Part shown: positions 10,101 through 19,278 of the stretch, one piece after another
Numbering within the stretch: the first letter of the stretch is position 1
Layout: every line of letters starts with the position of its first letter
NCBI RefSeq assembly: GCF_900109685.1
Contig: NZ_FOBB01000003.1
Span: 62,001 to 126,000, forward strand
DNA length: 64,000 nt
From: Chitinophaga rupis
GTDB taxonomy: Bacteria; Bacteroidota; Bacteroidia; Chitinophagales; Chitinophagaceae
Direction of reading: 5' to 3'
Translations under genes and position numbers: made by a program
The notes under the pieces: model-generated
Told to the model about the DNA's origin: nothing
Seen by the model: only the letters and a program-made list of their open reading frames with translations
Databases searched by the model: none

Positions 10101-11964
10101 GACCATCAGGGGCGGTTACCGGCAGCAAACCGGCGAATCCAACGTTGAGATAGAATCCAAAAATGCAGGCCGCAACTTTACCATAAAAGGCATTGCCGGC
10201 CTTACCAAAGAAAATAACCAGCTTAGCGGCACTGTAGACCTGAACGGCACTTCCATTGACCCGCTGAACCAATACCTGGGCGATTATGTGGACCGCCTTT
10301 CCGGCCTGGCCACCGGCAAGCTTACTATTAGCGGCACTACGGATCAGCCATCTGTAAAAGGCAAAGTGCAGCTGGATAGTGTAGGCATCCGTGTATTATA
10401 CCTGGGTACCTATTATAAAATACCGCGGCTGAATATTAATGTGGATGATAACCTGATAGAGTTCGGCAACTTTAGTATTGTTGATAAGTACAATAACCGG
10501 GCAAGCGCCAGCGGTTATATTTCCCACGATCATTTCTCCAAGCTGAATTTTGACTTTGACGTTACCGGCCGCAAGTTCATGTTCATGAACACTACCGGGG
10601 CAGACAGCGACCTGTTTTACGGGGATGTGATCGCAGACGGTAAAGTATATTTCTCCGGCCCGCTGAATGATATGCAGCTGCACATACTGGCCCGCCCGGT
10701 GAAAGGCACGCACTTTTACCTGCCGATGTCTGACACAAAGGATATTGGTAAATACGACTACATTACCTTTAAGACCTACGGCACAGAAATGGAGCAGCCT
10801 AAAAAGAAAAAGAAGGATAATGTGAACCTGAACATACGCCTGGATATTGCCGCCAACCCGGATGCACAGATAGATGTGATCCTGGATGCCACTACCGGCG
10901 ATGTGATCTCCGCCAACGGTAACGGGAACCTGCAGATCAATGTGAATACCGATGGCGACTTCTCCATGTTCGGGGATTACGAGATCAACAACGGATCTTA
11001 CAACTTTACCTTTCAGCGCCTTACCAGCTGGAAATTTGATATTACCAAGAACAGCACCATTACCTGGAATGGCGATCCGCGGGAAGCCCGCATGAACATT
11101 ACCGCCAAATACAGCGTACCCAAAGTAAGCTTATATAACCTGGTAGGCCAGTATAACGCCAACGCCTCTGCGGCCATTAGCAGCGATAAGCTGGCTACCC
11201 GCCAGGAAAGGGTGGATGTAGTGATAAACCTGCGCGGTGAAATGATGAAACCGGATATTGCCTACGAGATACAGCTGCCGGATGTAGGCTCGCTTTCCTA
11301 TGAAAGCGGCGTGGCTGCACGTATACGGGAAATTAACCAGGACCAGAACAAGGCGCTGCTGCAGGTGTATGGCCTGCTGCTGTTTAACCAGTTCATACCA
11401 GATGATAATGCGGCTACCGGCAGCGCAGGCATAGTGGGTAAGAACAGTGTGGGCCAGGCTTTATCGGCCCAGGCATCTGCCATCCTGAATAATATTACCG
11501 GCGTTATCCTGAAGAACAGCGGTATTGGCGTGAATGTGAATTACCGGGCCTATAACATAGGCAACCAGGATAATACCAACATGGACCGTAACCAGCTAAG
11601 CGCTGGTATCACCAGTAACCTGTTCAATAATCGTGTACGCTTATACGTTGGTGGTGATTACGACTGGGGAAGAACGGCTACCAGCGCAACCTCCAACCGC
11701 TTTGCCGGTGACTTCCGGGTTGAATACCTGCTGACCCAGGACGGCCGTATCCGTATCAATGCCTTTAGTAAAACAGATTATGACGTATATAACCTGGTGA
11801 ACCGTAATAAGGCCGGTTTGGGTATTTCCTATGTACGTGAGTACAACCGGCTACGGGAGCTGTTTGAAAGCAGGCGCCCCTCCCGGCGCTTACTGGATTC
11901 TATGAGGCGCACGGAAGCGTTGAAGCCGGAGGATACGCTGAAAAGGAAAACGGGGGAAGAGTAA
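7123..11964 (+). CDS. tamB: TamB-like translocation/assembly module protein (DUF490)
   Basis: A very large (1613 aa) inner-membrane-anchored AsmA/TamB-type bridge protein, thought to carry phospholipid and assist outer membrane protein assembly across the periplasm. One transmembrane segment follows a basic stretch (KKVRKILTIVLLSLLGIIIL, residues about 12-31). The rest is repeating beta-strand sequence, ending with the DUF490 domain (residues about 1180-1560), including NGSYNFTFQRLTSWKFDI and WNGDPREARMNITA. The start is uncertain: ATG 7123 adds about 11 residues before the basic stretch, and a TATTTTTG promoter-like octamer overlaps this start, so the real start could be downstream (TTG 7132). 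The ORF ends 6 bases before an ATTACGAATT arm. Confidence 0.93.
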   Translation: MVFLPDKCRSLKKVRKILTIVLLSLLGIIILIGILVNIPAVQRWLVQETARRLSEQLHTKVEVKGVSLRLFNSARLEGTYIEDRHHDTLLYAGAMQVRITDWFFFQEKPVLKFIGLENAQVNLVRHRNDSAWNYQFIVDAFSSGPDTSTTPKSSGGVALDLRRIDLRNIRINQIDAWVGEDMRIAAKQIYLDAQNLDLQKHNIDIQQLLLDQPSFIISRYPASPLRHKKSKSTNSSLPAIDSTGQLRWNSSNWKLLVRELAVRNGVFGLEDLEDTRPLGAGAFDPDHIRFADINLTLLNTSLIKDSIIGDLTLRTKERSGFEVKKLTARFKMSPVEMEFSQMDLITNRSHLRNYYTMQYSDLGDMSDYVDLVFMKARFVNSTLSSDDIAYFAPPLASWKREISLNGVVEGPVSNLDADSVSLQAGNTTRLKGHFKMRGLPEINETFIDFQASDLVTTGEDVQRIFPTIKDVPQLHIDRLSNIAFQGSFTGFVNDFVAYGKFQTNLGNVSSDLNFKTSSDVPVYSGSLTTNNFNLGSLLDVPQLSTISLSAKVNGAGFNIRTLKANLDADVQAIALYDYTYTNIKTQGEMNRKFFNGSLTVKDPNLDMDFAGTIDFNDSVPVFKFNSEIRKSNLKALRLTPDSITLQTKLDLNFAGDNIDNFDGTARIYDVSLYKNQSRVDFDSLNISTHMENNAKVLGIVGSEITGYVKGTYSFVELPDAFRLFLNKYYPSFFSSPPTANIKEDFTFAFQFGQVDKLIHAFTKDISGFDQARISGGLNTMQGSISLNAFVPQAAYQGYSVQDLQVKGNGNFNKINVSTSIGKVYSGSRVWLQNPLILASSGHDTSFIKMDVQASQDSTNMDGFYARVVTVNDGVKINFLNSSFTVNERQWNVTAGNEIYWSKHFLTVNNLRITRNDQSVTVETNEFNPDESRFMITLKNLNLADAIPAQLLPMPVEGQANGVINISDPTRNLDIDADITASNLKLNNDSLGLVTIRGGYRQQTGESNVEIESKNAGRNFTIKGIAGLTKENNQLSGTVDLNGTSIDPLNQYLGDYVDRLSGLATGKLTISGTTDQPSVKGKVQLDSVGIRVLYLGTYYKIPRLNINVDDNLIEFGNFSIVDKYNNRASASGYISHDHFSKLNFDFDVTGRKFMFMNTTGADSDLFYGDVIADGKVYFSGPLNDMQLHILARPVKGTHFYLPMSDTKDIGKYDYITFKTYGTEMEQPKKKKKDNVNLNIRLDIAANPDAQIDVILDATTGDVISANGNGNLQINVNTDGDFSMFGDYEINNGSYNFTFQRLTSWKFDITKNSTITWNGDPREARMNITAKYSVPKVSLYNLVGQYNANASAAISSDKLATRQERVDVVINLRGEMMKPDIAYEIQLPDVGSLSYESGVAARIREINQDQNKALLQVYGLLLFNQFIPDDNAATGSAGIVGKNSVGQALSAQASAILNNITGVILKNSGIGVNVNYRAYNIGNQDNTNMDRNQLSAGITSNLFNNRVRLYVGGDYDWGRTATSATSNRFAGDFRVEYLLTQDGRIRINAFSKTDYDVYNLVNRNKAGLGISYVREYNRLRELFESRRPSRRLLDSMRRTEALKPEDTLKRKTGEE

Positions 11965-11969
11965 TTATC

Positions 11970-12160
11970 AATTACGAATTAATCAATTACGAATTACGAA
12001 TGGAATGCAGCAGATGATTGAGTTTGTTGGTTGATTAGTATCGAAGATAATAAGGCATTAAACTATTAAAAAGAACATAAATGAAAAGGCCTGCACATAT
12101 GTGCAGGCCTTTTTTTATGTAGTACTCAATTCGTAATTCGTAATTGATTAATTCGTAATT
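11970..12160. repeat. Spacer with perfect 32-bp inverted ATTACGAATT arms
   Basis: Bases 11970-12001 and 12129-12160 are exact reverse complements. The variant unit here (AATCAATT) differs from that of the 4001-4290 spacer (ATTCAATT), yet is the same in both arms. The right arm contains the ribBA stop codon and encodes its last residues ITN. GGAATGCAGCAG follows the left arm. Confidence 0.9.
12084..12117. terminator. Bidirectional rho-independent terminator
   Basis: A perfect 30-bp palindrome with halves AAAAGGCCTGCACAT and ATGTGCAGGCCTTTT, followed by more T residues, lies between the convergent tamB and ribBA genes. A-run and T-run on either side allow it to work for both strands. Confidence 0.9.
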
Positions 12161-13359
12161 CTCCCAAGAATTTCGTGTCCCAACTTATCCCGCTTGGTTT
12201 GCAGGTAAAACTCGTTGTGCGGGTTGGGATGGATCTCGATGGGTACATTCTCAACGATCTCCAGTCCATAACCTTTCAGGCCGGCGCGCTTGCGGGGGTT
12301 GTTGGTCATGAGACGGATCTTGCTGATGTTCAGGTGGCGCAGGATCTGCGCGCCAATACCATAATCACGTTCATCCATATTAAAGCCCAGCTCCAGGTTG
12401 GCTTCCACGGTGTCGCGGCCTTCTTCCTGCAGCTTGTAGGCTTTTAGTTTATTCAGCAGGCCAATACCACGGCCTTCCTGGTTCATATATAATATAAGGC
12501 CTTTGCCTTCTTTTTCTACCATGGTCATGGCAGCGTGCAGCTGCTCACCACAGTCGCAGCGCAGGGAGTGCAGGATATCGCCGGTAAAACAGGAGGAGTG
12601 TACGCGCAGCAGCACGGGCTCGCCGTTTTCCCAATCTCCTTTTTTCAGGGCCATGTGCATATCGCCGGAGTTCAGCTGCTTAAAAGCTATCAGCTCAAAG
12701 TTGCCGTATTTGGTGGGCATTTGCACACGTACTTCTTCTTCTATCAAAGTTTCTGTACGCAGGCGGTAAGCGATAAGGTCTTTTATGGAGATGAGCTTCA
12801 GGTCAAACTTAGTGGCTATCTCGCGCAGCTGCGGCAGACGGGCCATAGAGCCATCTTCGTTCATGATCTCTACCAGCACGCCGGCGGGTTCAAAACCAGC
12901 TAAACGGGCCAGGTCAATGGTGGCTTCTGTGTGGCCGGCGCGGCGCAGCACTCCGCCTTTTTTGGCTTTCAGCGGGAAAATGTGTCCGGGTTTGCCCAGG
13001 TATTCGGGGCGGGTATTGGGATCAATGAGCGCCTGTACGGTCTTGGCCCTGTCGTGGGCAGAGATGCCGGTGGTACAGCCATGTCCTAACAGGTCTACAC
13101 TTACGGTAAAGGGAGTTTGGTGCAGGGCGGTATTGTCACGCACCATCATTTCCAGGCCCAGCTCCTCGCAGCGCTCCTCTACCAGGGGCGCGCATATAAG
13201 GCCGCGGCCATGTATGCTCATGAAGTTGATGATCTCAGGTGTTACGTTGTGAGCGGCCGTCACAAAATCGCCTTCGTTTTCACGGTCTTCATCATCCACT
13301 ACTATGACCAGCTTTCCTTTTTTAATGTCGTCCAGGGCTGCTTCAATTGTGTCTAGCAT
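12148..13359 (-). CDS. ribBA: Bifunctional DHBP synthase / GTP cyclohydrolase II
   Basis: Catalyses the two committed steps of riboflavin synthesis. Residues about 1-200 are 3,4-dihydroxy-2-butanone-4-phosphate synthase ([13 protein letters not shown] metal and acid motif, [18 protein letters not shown]). Residues about 205-403 are GTP cyclohydrolase II, with the zinc cysteines in [18 protein letters not shown] and the catalytic NQEGRGIG region. 403 residues is the usual fused length. A Bacteroidota -7 element (TAACTTTG on the minus strand) is 30 bases upstream of the ATG. No FMN riboswitch core could be seen upstream. The C-terminal ITN and the stop are encoded by a repeat arm. Confidence 0.97.
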   Translation of the reverse strand: MLDTIEAALDDIKKGKLVIVVDDEDRENEGDFVTAAHNVTPEIINFMSIHGRGLICAPLVEERCEELGLEMMVRDNTALHQTPFTVSVDLLGHGCTTGISAHDRAKTVQALIDPNTRPEYLGKPGHIFPLKAKKGGVLRRAGHTEATIDLARLAGFEPAGVLVEIMNEDGSMARLPQLREIATKFDLKLISIKDLIAYRLRTETLIEEEVRVQMPTKYGNFELIAFKQLNSGDMHMALKKGDWENGEPVLLRVHSSCFTGDILHSLRCDCGEQLHAAMTMVEKEGKGLILYMNQEGRGIGLLNKLKAYKLQEEGRDTVEANLELGFNMDERDYGIGAQILRHLNISKIRLMTNNPRKRAGLKGYGLEIVENVPIEIHPNPHNEFYLQTKRDKLGHEILGRITN

Positions 13360-13389
13360 ATATAAAGATCAGTCAGTTGAAATAATGGG

Positions 13390-13397
13390 CAAAGTTA
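13390..13397 (-). promoter_or_regulatory. Probable -7 promoter element for ribBA
   Basis: The minus strand reads TAACTTTG, a full match to TAnnTTTG, 30 bases before the ribBA ATG. I see no good TTTG at the expected upstream spacing, so this is a half-supported promoter. Confidence 0.5.
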
Positions 13398-13693
13398 GCA
13401 CAAATTAGGTTGCTATGGGCAGGTAAGGTACCGGGAGGTAAGTGCCTCCCTGCACGTATGAATTGCGGATCCTTATTCCTAAGATGTTGATCCAGGTACA
13501 GTTAAAGAAAAACCAGGTGCAGGGGCCCCTGGTTGATGGCATAGTTGTGATTGTCATGAAAAAGCAAAATTAAAATGCGGAACGCTTAACGCGAAACGCT
13601 TAACGCTTAATGCGCAGCGCGAAACGCAGCACGTTTGCGCTACTGCTATTTATACGCAGGAAAGGGGGAATAAGTTGCCTGGGGATGGGGAGG
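13398..13693. other. Spacer upstream of ribBA, with AACGCTT repeats
   Basis: The spacer between ribBA and the next minus-strand gene holds a small inverted pair around 13433-13460 (GGGAGGTA...TGCCTCCC) and, at about 13576-13640, a tract of degenerate AACGCTTAACGCGAAACGC units. The same unit type recurs at 27429-27455. No gene or riboswitch is evident. Confidence 0.6.
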
Positions 13694-14599
13694 CTACGAG
13701 GGACTTTCGTGGAAGCCATGAGGTTGCGGTGCGTGGACCAGTGTTTTACGGCCCGGGGCCGCGGCAACGGCCTCCGGCACACGTGGCTTTTTGCGGGTAA
13801 TGGCTACCGGCTGTTTACCCGGCAAGGCTGCCGGGGGGCGTGACGAGGGCCGCTTTTCCAGCGCCGGTTTGAGCTTTTTCTCCGGCAGCAATACTTCTAT
13901 TATACAGGACAGCATCCCTGTTTTTTCTGCAGAGGAATAGATCTGACCATTTGCTTCTTCTTTAATAAAACGCAGCTGCAGCACCACTACGGTGGTAAGC
14001 CTCTGATCCGGGGGCGATTGCAGCAGGGGTAAAACACCGCTGTGGGAAGCATCCAGCGCTACGCAATCCGTTACGGTAGCCACTTTGCGGCAGGCGCCGG
14101 TGGTGGCATCCATAGCCAGGGCAGCTACCTGCACCTGCACATGGGAGGCATAACGGGGGCATTTTAACCGCTGTACCCAATGCTCGGGCAAAAGGATCCG
14201 CAGCTGCCCCTTTTCCCGGGTGCAGCTAACCTGGATGTTAGGGACTGCTTTATTATTAAACCGGAAATTCTTCAGGGCCTCCTTTAAAGCAAGGGGCGTA
14301 ATAACCCGCTGGCCTCTCGGATGCGGATCGGACCGCAGGGCGCTGTACATCGTTTTATTCAGGCGGTTCACCATACCGCTATCCTGTGGTATGGGCCACA
14401 GGCCGATGAGCGCCTGGCGGAATAATTTCCCTGCCTTGCTGGCCTGGCCAAACTCGCCGGCGCTTTGCTTACTGGCAGTGGTCATGCTGCCGGGTTTGTA
14501 GGCAGGCATGCTGCGGCAGCAGGTTTTATTACCGCGGCGGTAAAAGATCAGGTCTCCTACCCTGCCCTCCAGCTTCATAGGACCTTTTAAGATAGCCAT
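13694..14599 (-). CDS. Conserved hypothetical protein
   Basis: A 301-residue protein beginning MAILKGPMKLEGRVGDLIFYRR, an opening I associate with a family of uncharacterised Chitinophagaceae proteins. No signal peptide or transmembrane segment. The first about 230 residues look globular; the tail (from about 232) is Pro/Lys/Arg-rich and low-complexity (KKLKPALEKRPSSRPPAALP and onward), probably disordered and possibly nucleic-acid-binding. No catalytic motif is recognised. It is transcribed from its own region away from the TonB receptor. Confidence 0.6.
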   Translation of the reverse strand: MAILKGPMKLEGRVGDLIFYRRGNKTCCRSMPAYKPGSMTTASKQSAGEFGQASKAGKLFRQALIGLWPIPQDSGMVNRLNKTMYSALRSDPHPRGQRVITPLALKEALKNFRFNNKAVPNIQVSCTREKGQLRILLPEHWVQRLKCPRYASHVQVQVAALAMDATTGACRKVATVTDCVALDASHSGVLPLLQSPPDQRLTTVVVLQLRFIKEEANGQIYSSAEKTGMLSCIIEVLLPEKKLKPALEKRPSSRPPAALPGKQPVAITRKKPRVPEAVAAAPGRKTLVHAPQPHGFHESPS

Positions 14600-15053
14600 A
14601 GGATGAGCTTTTCCTTAATTAACAACGGGTATTTCACTTTGTTCACACGGAGACTACATTAATAATAATAGAGAAACAGGTGGACTTGACGTGGACTTGA
14701 TCCGGGAGTGAGGCGGGGTTGAGGTGGCATTTTTATTGAAAAAATGAGCGGAAAACGGGCTTATAAAAGCTGATCTCTATACCGAAAATCAGGCTTATGA
14801 GCCCGGGCACTGCAAAAACACCGCCACTTTTCCACATTTTTTACATATTAAAAACAAATAGATTTGAAGAATGTTAATTTCTGTGAACAGTCCTTGAATA
14901 AATAGAAACGTACAGGCATAGAATTAAATAACCTCCAAGCAGCCTGTAGCGCCTAATAAAAACCATCACACCTTAACAATTTGTTAATTTACCGTTAAAA
15001 TTTTAATATGATTATTTCTCAATTTTGCGGGGTAAATCAAACTTGCTAGAATT
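14600..15053. promoter_or_regulatory. 454-base non-coding region before the TonB receptor
   Basis: No gene is seen. There is a direct GTGGACTTGA repeat at about 14681-14701, a GC-rich then AT-rich gradient, and close to the receptor an AT-rich stretch with CAATTTTG (about 15020-15027), one base off the TAnnTTTG consensus, 27 bases before the ATG. This is the likely promoter and 5' leader of the receptor gene. Confidence 0.45.
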
Positions 15054-18000
15054 ATGGGATTTCACAAATTTCTACTCACTGTTACCCTCGTGCTGAGTAC
15101 TATTTTTTCCTATGCTCAGGTTACGACGAGTAGCCTTACCGGTGTTGTAAAGGACAATAAGAATGAAGGACTTATCGGGGCTACCGTAAAAGCCACCCAC
15201 GTACCTACGGGAACCGTTTACGGAACCATTTCCCAGGCAGAAGGACGGTTCAACATCCCTAACATGAAGGTTGGCGGCCCCTATAAAATAGAAGTAACCT
15301 TTATAGGATATGTAACCCGTACCTACCAGGATATTTCCCTGCAGCTGGGTGTACCCGCCAAGCTGAATGTTCAGCTGGAGGACAACTCCAAATCGCTGAA
15401 CGAAGTAGAGGTGATCTATAACAGGAACGCCCTTATTTCCCCCGAAAGACAGGGTACCCAAACCAACTTGTCGCAGCAGCAGCTGCAAACCCTCCCTACT
15501 ACCAGCCGTAACATTAACGATTTTGTGCGTCTGGTACCACAGGCACAGGCCAGAAGGGACGCCTCTGACGGCTCTACCATGGGTATTTCCTTTGCCGGCG
15601 CAAGTAATAAATATAACCAGTTCACTATTGACGGCGCCAATGCTACGGACGTATTTGGCCTTGCAGCCAGCGGCACCAACGGCGGACAGGCCAGCATCAA
15701 CCCTATACCTTTTGACGCTATTGAGCAGGTACAGGTAGTGCTGTCTCCCTACGATGTAACACTGGGCGGTTTTACCGGTGGTGGTGTGAATGCAGTAACC
15801 CGTTCCGGCTCCAACCAGATGCACGGATCTGCCTACACTTTTAACCAGAACCAGTCTTTTGTAGGTAAAAGTGCCGATACCCGTGATAAATATGGTGATT
15901 TCCATGACTGGACCTTTGGCGCCCGTTTAGGTGGCCCGATCATTAAAGACAAGCTGTTCTTCTTCGTTAACTATGAAGGACAAAGACGCAGCCGTCCGCT
16001 GGACTTCCAGCCCGGCAGCGGCGCTTCTTCCATTGACGCAAATGTGGTAAAGGACCTGAGCGATTTCCTGAAAGATGAGACCAAACACCCCGGCTGGAGC
16101 TATGATCCGGGTGCTTACAACAATATTAGCATTCCGAAAGAAGCCAACTCCGTTTTTGCGCGTGTTGACTGGAACATCAATGAAAAGAACAAGCTGACCC
16201 TCCGCCACAGCTTTGTAAAAGGCAGCAACCTGATCATCAGCGACTCCCGCACAGCTATGAGCTTCCTGAATAACGGTTACAAGTTCAACTCTACCAACAA
16301 CTCTACTGTACTGGAGCTGAACTCCAATATATCCAGCAGGTTTTCCAATATGCTGCGTGTAACGTATAATGCTACCCGTGATAACCGCGCTACTCCCGGC
16401 GATCCGTTCCCGGCTGTAAGCATTTCAGATAATGGCGCTACTTACCGTTTTGGTACAGAGAACAGCTCACAAGCCAACAAACTGGACCAGAACAACTATA
16501 CCATTACTGATAACTTAACCATTTATTACGGCAAGCATACGTTCACCGTTGGTACGGACAACCAGTTCTATAATACCAACAACGTATTTATGCAGGGTAT
16601 ATTAGGTAACTATAGCTATAACAGCATAGATTCCTTTAAGGCGAATGTTGCCCTGAACAGCTACACCACCAACTACTCTACCAAAGGTGGTAACGACCTG
16701 GCAGCTTCTGTAATGCATGCCGCTCAGTTTGGCCTGTATGTACAGGATGTTTTTGATGTTACTGATAACTTTAAGCTGACCTACGGTATCAGGGCAGACA
16801 TGCCGGTGTTCTTCAATAAACCGGCTGCCAATGATTTCTTCAATAATTCAGCAATAGCCAAAGCAAATAATGTGGCTACCAATCAAATGCCTAAGTCGCA
16901 GATACTGCTGGCTCCAAGAGCTGGTTTTAACTGGGATGTTAAAAAAGACGGTACTACCCAGCTGCGTGGCGGTGTAGGTTTATTTACCGGCCGTGTTCCT
17001 TTTGTATGGATCTCTAACCAATACGCAGGTACCGGTGTGACCAGGATCAGCTATTCTGCCAACAATGCCGCTGCGGTAAAAGCTGCAGGTATCACCTTCA
17101 ATCCTAACAATCCTTACCGTCCGGCCCCCAGCACCGGCGGTACGCCAGCGCCTACTGAAATTGACGTAACAGAACGTGATTTCAAATTCCCGCGGGTGCT
17201 GCGTGCTAACCTGGCCATTGACCAGAAGCTGCCTTTCGGCATTGTGGGTACCTTAGAAGGTATTTATACCAAAACCATCCAGGACATCCTGTATCATGAT
17301 CTGAACCTGGCGCCTTCTACCGGCACTATTAACCTGGGCGATACCAAGCGTCCTTTTTATGGTTCCCTGGTAGACCCGAACTTTACCAAGATCCTGTCAC
17401 TGGGTAATACCACTGAAGGTTACTCTTATAACATTACCGCACAGCTGCAGAAATCATTCAGCCAGGGTTGGACGGCCAGCCTGTCTTACAGCCTGGGCCA
17501 CTCTTACGGTGTGAATGATGGTACTTCTTCTACCGCTACTTCCAACTACCGTTTTGCCTATAACATCAATGGCCTTAACAACCTGGACCTGGCCCGTAAC
17601 AACTACGACCAGGGTTCACGCATTGTGGGTTATGTTGGCAAACGCTTCAGGTATGGTAAGTTCTCTACCAACATTGGTTTAGTGTACACCGGCCAGTCTG
17701 GCCAGCCGCTTTCCTATGTTTATTTTGGTGATGTGAATGGTGATGATGGTACCACCCGTACCTCCGCCAACACCAGCAACAGCGCTGACCTGATGTATAT
17801 ACCCAACAGCGCAGCCCAGTTCAGCACCTTAGTAGTAGGTACCGGCGCCAGTGCAGTAACCTATACTCCGGAGCAGCAGTATGCTATGTTCCAGGAATAT
17901 GTGAATTCCAACAAATACCTGCGCGATCACGTGGGTAAGAATACCGAAAGGAATGGCGCACGCCTGCCCTGGGAAAACCACTTTGACCTGAAAGTGGCCG

Positions 18001-18287
18001 AAGATTTTGCTGTAATTAAGGATCATACACTGAGCCTTACTTTCGATATTTTTAACGTAAGCAACCTGCTGAACAAGAACTGGGGACGTGCTTACTACCC
18101 GGGTAATACTAACCAGGAGCTGCAACCGCTTAACCTGGCTAAAACCACTGCCTGGATAGATCCCAACACGCCTACCTTTACCTTTAACCCGCAATTCGGC
18201 ACTAACCAGTACACGAAGGAGCCCTGGGCTTATTCCAACTTCCTTTCCCGCTGGAACATGCAGGTAGGTTTGCGTTATAGCTTCTAA
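15054..18287 (+). CDS. Oar-like TonB-dependent outer membrane receptor
   Basis: A 1077-residue outer membrane beta-barrel. Order: signal peptide (residues 1-21, ending SYAQ), carboxypeptidase-regulatory-like domain (about 25-110, LTGVVKDNKNEGLIGATVKAT), TonB plug (about 120-250, including TIDGANATDVFG and PIPFDAIEQVQVVLSPYDV), then the barrel with YGDFHDWTFGARLGGPI and KDKLFFFVNYEG, ending in an aromatic residue (LRYSF) as porins do. This arrangement is the Oar type seen in Bacteroidota and Myxococcus. No SusD partner is adjacent, so it is not an obvious glycan-uptake locus; the substrate is unknown. A strong terminator follows 23 bases after the stop. Confidence 0.93.
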   Translation: MGFHKFLLTVTLVLSTIFSYAQVTTSSLTGVVKDNKNEGLIGATVKATHVPTGTVYGTISQAEGRFNIPNMKVGGPYKIEVTFIGYVTRTYQDISLQLGVPAKLNVQLEDNSKSLNEVEVIYNRNALISPERQGTQTNLSQQQLQTLPTTSRNINDFVRLVPQAQARRDASDGSTMGISFAGASNKYNQFTIDGANATDVFGLAASGTNGGQASINPIPFDAIEQVQVVLSPYDVTLGGFTGGGVNAVTRSGSNQMHGSAYTFNQNQSFVGKSADTRDKYGDFHDWTFGARLGGPIIKDKLFFFVNYEGQRRSRPLDFQPGSGASSIDANVVKDLSDFLKDETKHPGWSYDPGAYNNISIPKEANSVFARVDWNINEKNKLTLRHSFVKGSNLIISDSRTAMSFLNNGYKFNSTNNSTVLELNSNISSRFSNMLRVTYNATRDNRATPGDPFPAVSISDNGATYRFGTENSSQANKLDQNNYTITDNLTIYYGKHTFTVGTDNQFYNTNNVFMQGILGNYSYNSIDSFKANVALNSYTTNYSTKGGNDLAASVMHAAQFGLYVQDVFDVTDNFKLTYGIRADMPVFFNKPAANDFFNNSAIAKANNVATNQMPKSQILLAPRAGFNWDVKKDGTTQLRGGVGLFTGRVPFVWISNQYAGTGVTRISYSANNAAAVKAAGITFNPNNPYRPAPSTGGTPAPTEIDVTERDFKFPRVLRANLAIDQKLPFGIVGTLEGIYTKTIQDILYHDLNLAPSTGTINLGDTKRPFYGSLVDPNFTKILSLGNTTEGYSYNITAQLQKSFSQGWTASLSYSLGHSYGVNDGTSSTATSNYRFAYNINGLNNLDLARNNYDQGSRIVGYVGKRFRYGKFSTNIGLVYTGQSGQPLSYVYFGDVNGDDGTTRTSANTSNSADLMYIPNSAAQFSTLVVGTGASAVTYTPEQQYAMFQEYVNSNKYLRDHVGKNTERNGARLPWENHFDLKVAEDFAVIKDHTLSLTFDIFNVSNLLNKNWGRAYYPGNTNQELQPLNLAKTTAWIDPNTPTFTFNPQFGTNQYTKEPWAYSNFLSRWNMQVGLRYSF

Positions 18288-18310
18288 GCACAATATTTTC
18301 TTCCTGATAA

Positions 18311-18349
18311 AGAAGGGTGTCTCATATATTGAGACACCCTTCTTGTTTT
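18311..18349 (+). terminator. Rho-independent terminator of the TonB receptor
   Basis: Inverted 14-bp arms AGAAGGGTGTCTCA and TGAGACACCCTTCT with a 5-base loop, followed by TGTTTT. Confidence 0.9.
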
Positions 18350-18350
18350 A

Positions 18351-18500
18351 CAATTACGAATTTTTCAATTACGAATTACGATCCCGCCGAAGCGGAACAT
18401 AACCTGCCCCGCCCAGCGGGGAATGCCATTGAAAATAATTATGGTTATGAATAATTGGAATGCAGCGGATGCAGAGATGTGCAGTGCAGCGGTAACAAAA
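18351..18500. repeat. ATTACGAATT arm plus REP-like GC-rich element
   Basis: An ATTACGAATT arm (18351-18381) is followed by a GC-rich element with CCTGCCCCGCCCAGCGGGG and ATGCCATTG (18383-18456). The same element occurs in inverse orientation at 27531-27616. A GAATGCAGCGGATGCAG tract follows to about 18500. No gene is seen. Confidence 0.75.
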
Positions 18501-18528
18501 TCCCACCATTTTTCGCTATTTTTAGTAA

Positions 18529-19236
18529 GTGACGGAAAACTATTACAAATGGCATTCGCCCTACCTGGGCAAAGATTTTGAAATGCTGGTGTTCGGTGAT
18601 GAGGGATACCCGCTGATACTGTTCCCCACCTCAATGGGCCGGCATTACGAAAGCAAAGACAGGGGCCTGATTGAATCCCTGCGCTGGTTTGTGGATCAGC
18701 AGCTGGTACGCATTTACTGCCCCGATAGCATAGATCATCACAGCTGGTATAACCGGCACATTCCCCCTGCAGCGCGGGCCTATAACCATACCCGTTATGA
18801 CCAGGCGCTGCTGCACGAGGTGCTGGAACGCGCCGTGCAGGAAACCGGCATTCAGCGTGTAGCCGTGGCAGGGTGCAGCTTTGGCGGGTACCATGCGGCA
18901 AACTTTGCCTTCCGCTACCCGGAGAAAGTATCTTACCTGTTTAGCCTGAGCGGTACGTTTGATGTACGTTTCCGCCTGGACGGGCATTATGATGACAACG
19001 TTTATTTTAATAACCCGGTGGATTATATGCCGGGCAATAAAGCTGCTGCGCTCTGGCGCATGGGCATCATATTAGGTGTGGCGGAGCATGATGTGGCCCG
19101 TGCGCAGAACGAACATTTATCGGCCATACTGGCCAGCAAGCAGATCTCCCACTGGCTGGATGTACGCCCCAATGCAGTGCATGACTGGTCCTGGTGGAAG
19201 GAGATGCTGCCGTACTATTTATCCCTGATCAAGTAA
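18529..19236 (+). CDS. Esterase (putative esterase, alpha/beta hydrolase)
   Basis: A 235-residue cytosolic alpha/beta hydrolase of the esterase D / putative esterase type. The nucleophile serine sits in GCSFGGYHA (S117), and the C-terminal NAVHDWSWWKE supplies the catalytic histidine. The start is GTG 18529; no better ATG exists before the conserved YYKWHSPYLGKDFE. It is the first gene of the amidoligase-type cluster, 42 bases ahead of the ATP-grasp gene and on the same strand. By analogy with similar gene neighbourhoods it may hydrolyse or release an ester/amide intermediate made by the ligases, but its substrate is not known. Confidence 0.85.
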   Translation: MTENYYKWHSPYLGKDFEMLVFGDEGYPLILFPTSMGRHYESKDRGLIESLRWFVDQQLVRIYCPDSIDHHSWYNRHIPPAARAYNHTRYDQALLHEVLERAVQETGIQRVAVAGCSFGGYHAANFAFRYPEKVSYLFSLSGTFDVRFRLDGHYDDNVYFNNPVDYMPGNKAAALWRMGIILGVAEHDVARAQNEHLSAILASKQISHWLDVRPNAVHDWSWWKEMLPYYLSLIK

Positions 19237-19278
19237 GATTGAAACCATGCAAGATCATCATACAAAAAAAATTCAACC

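Noticed and set aside
13360..13693. FMN riboswitch upstream of ribBA
   Set aside because: None of the conserved FMN-element core sequence could be found on the minus strand.
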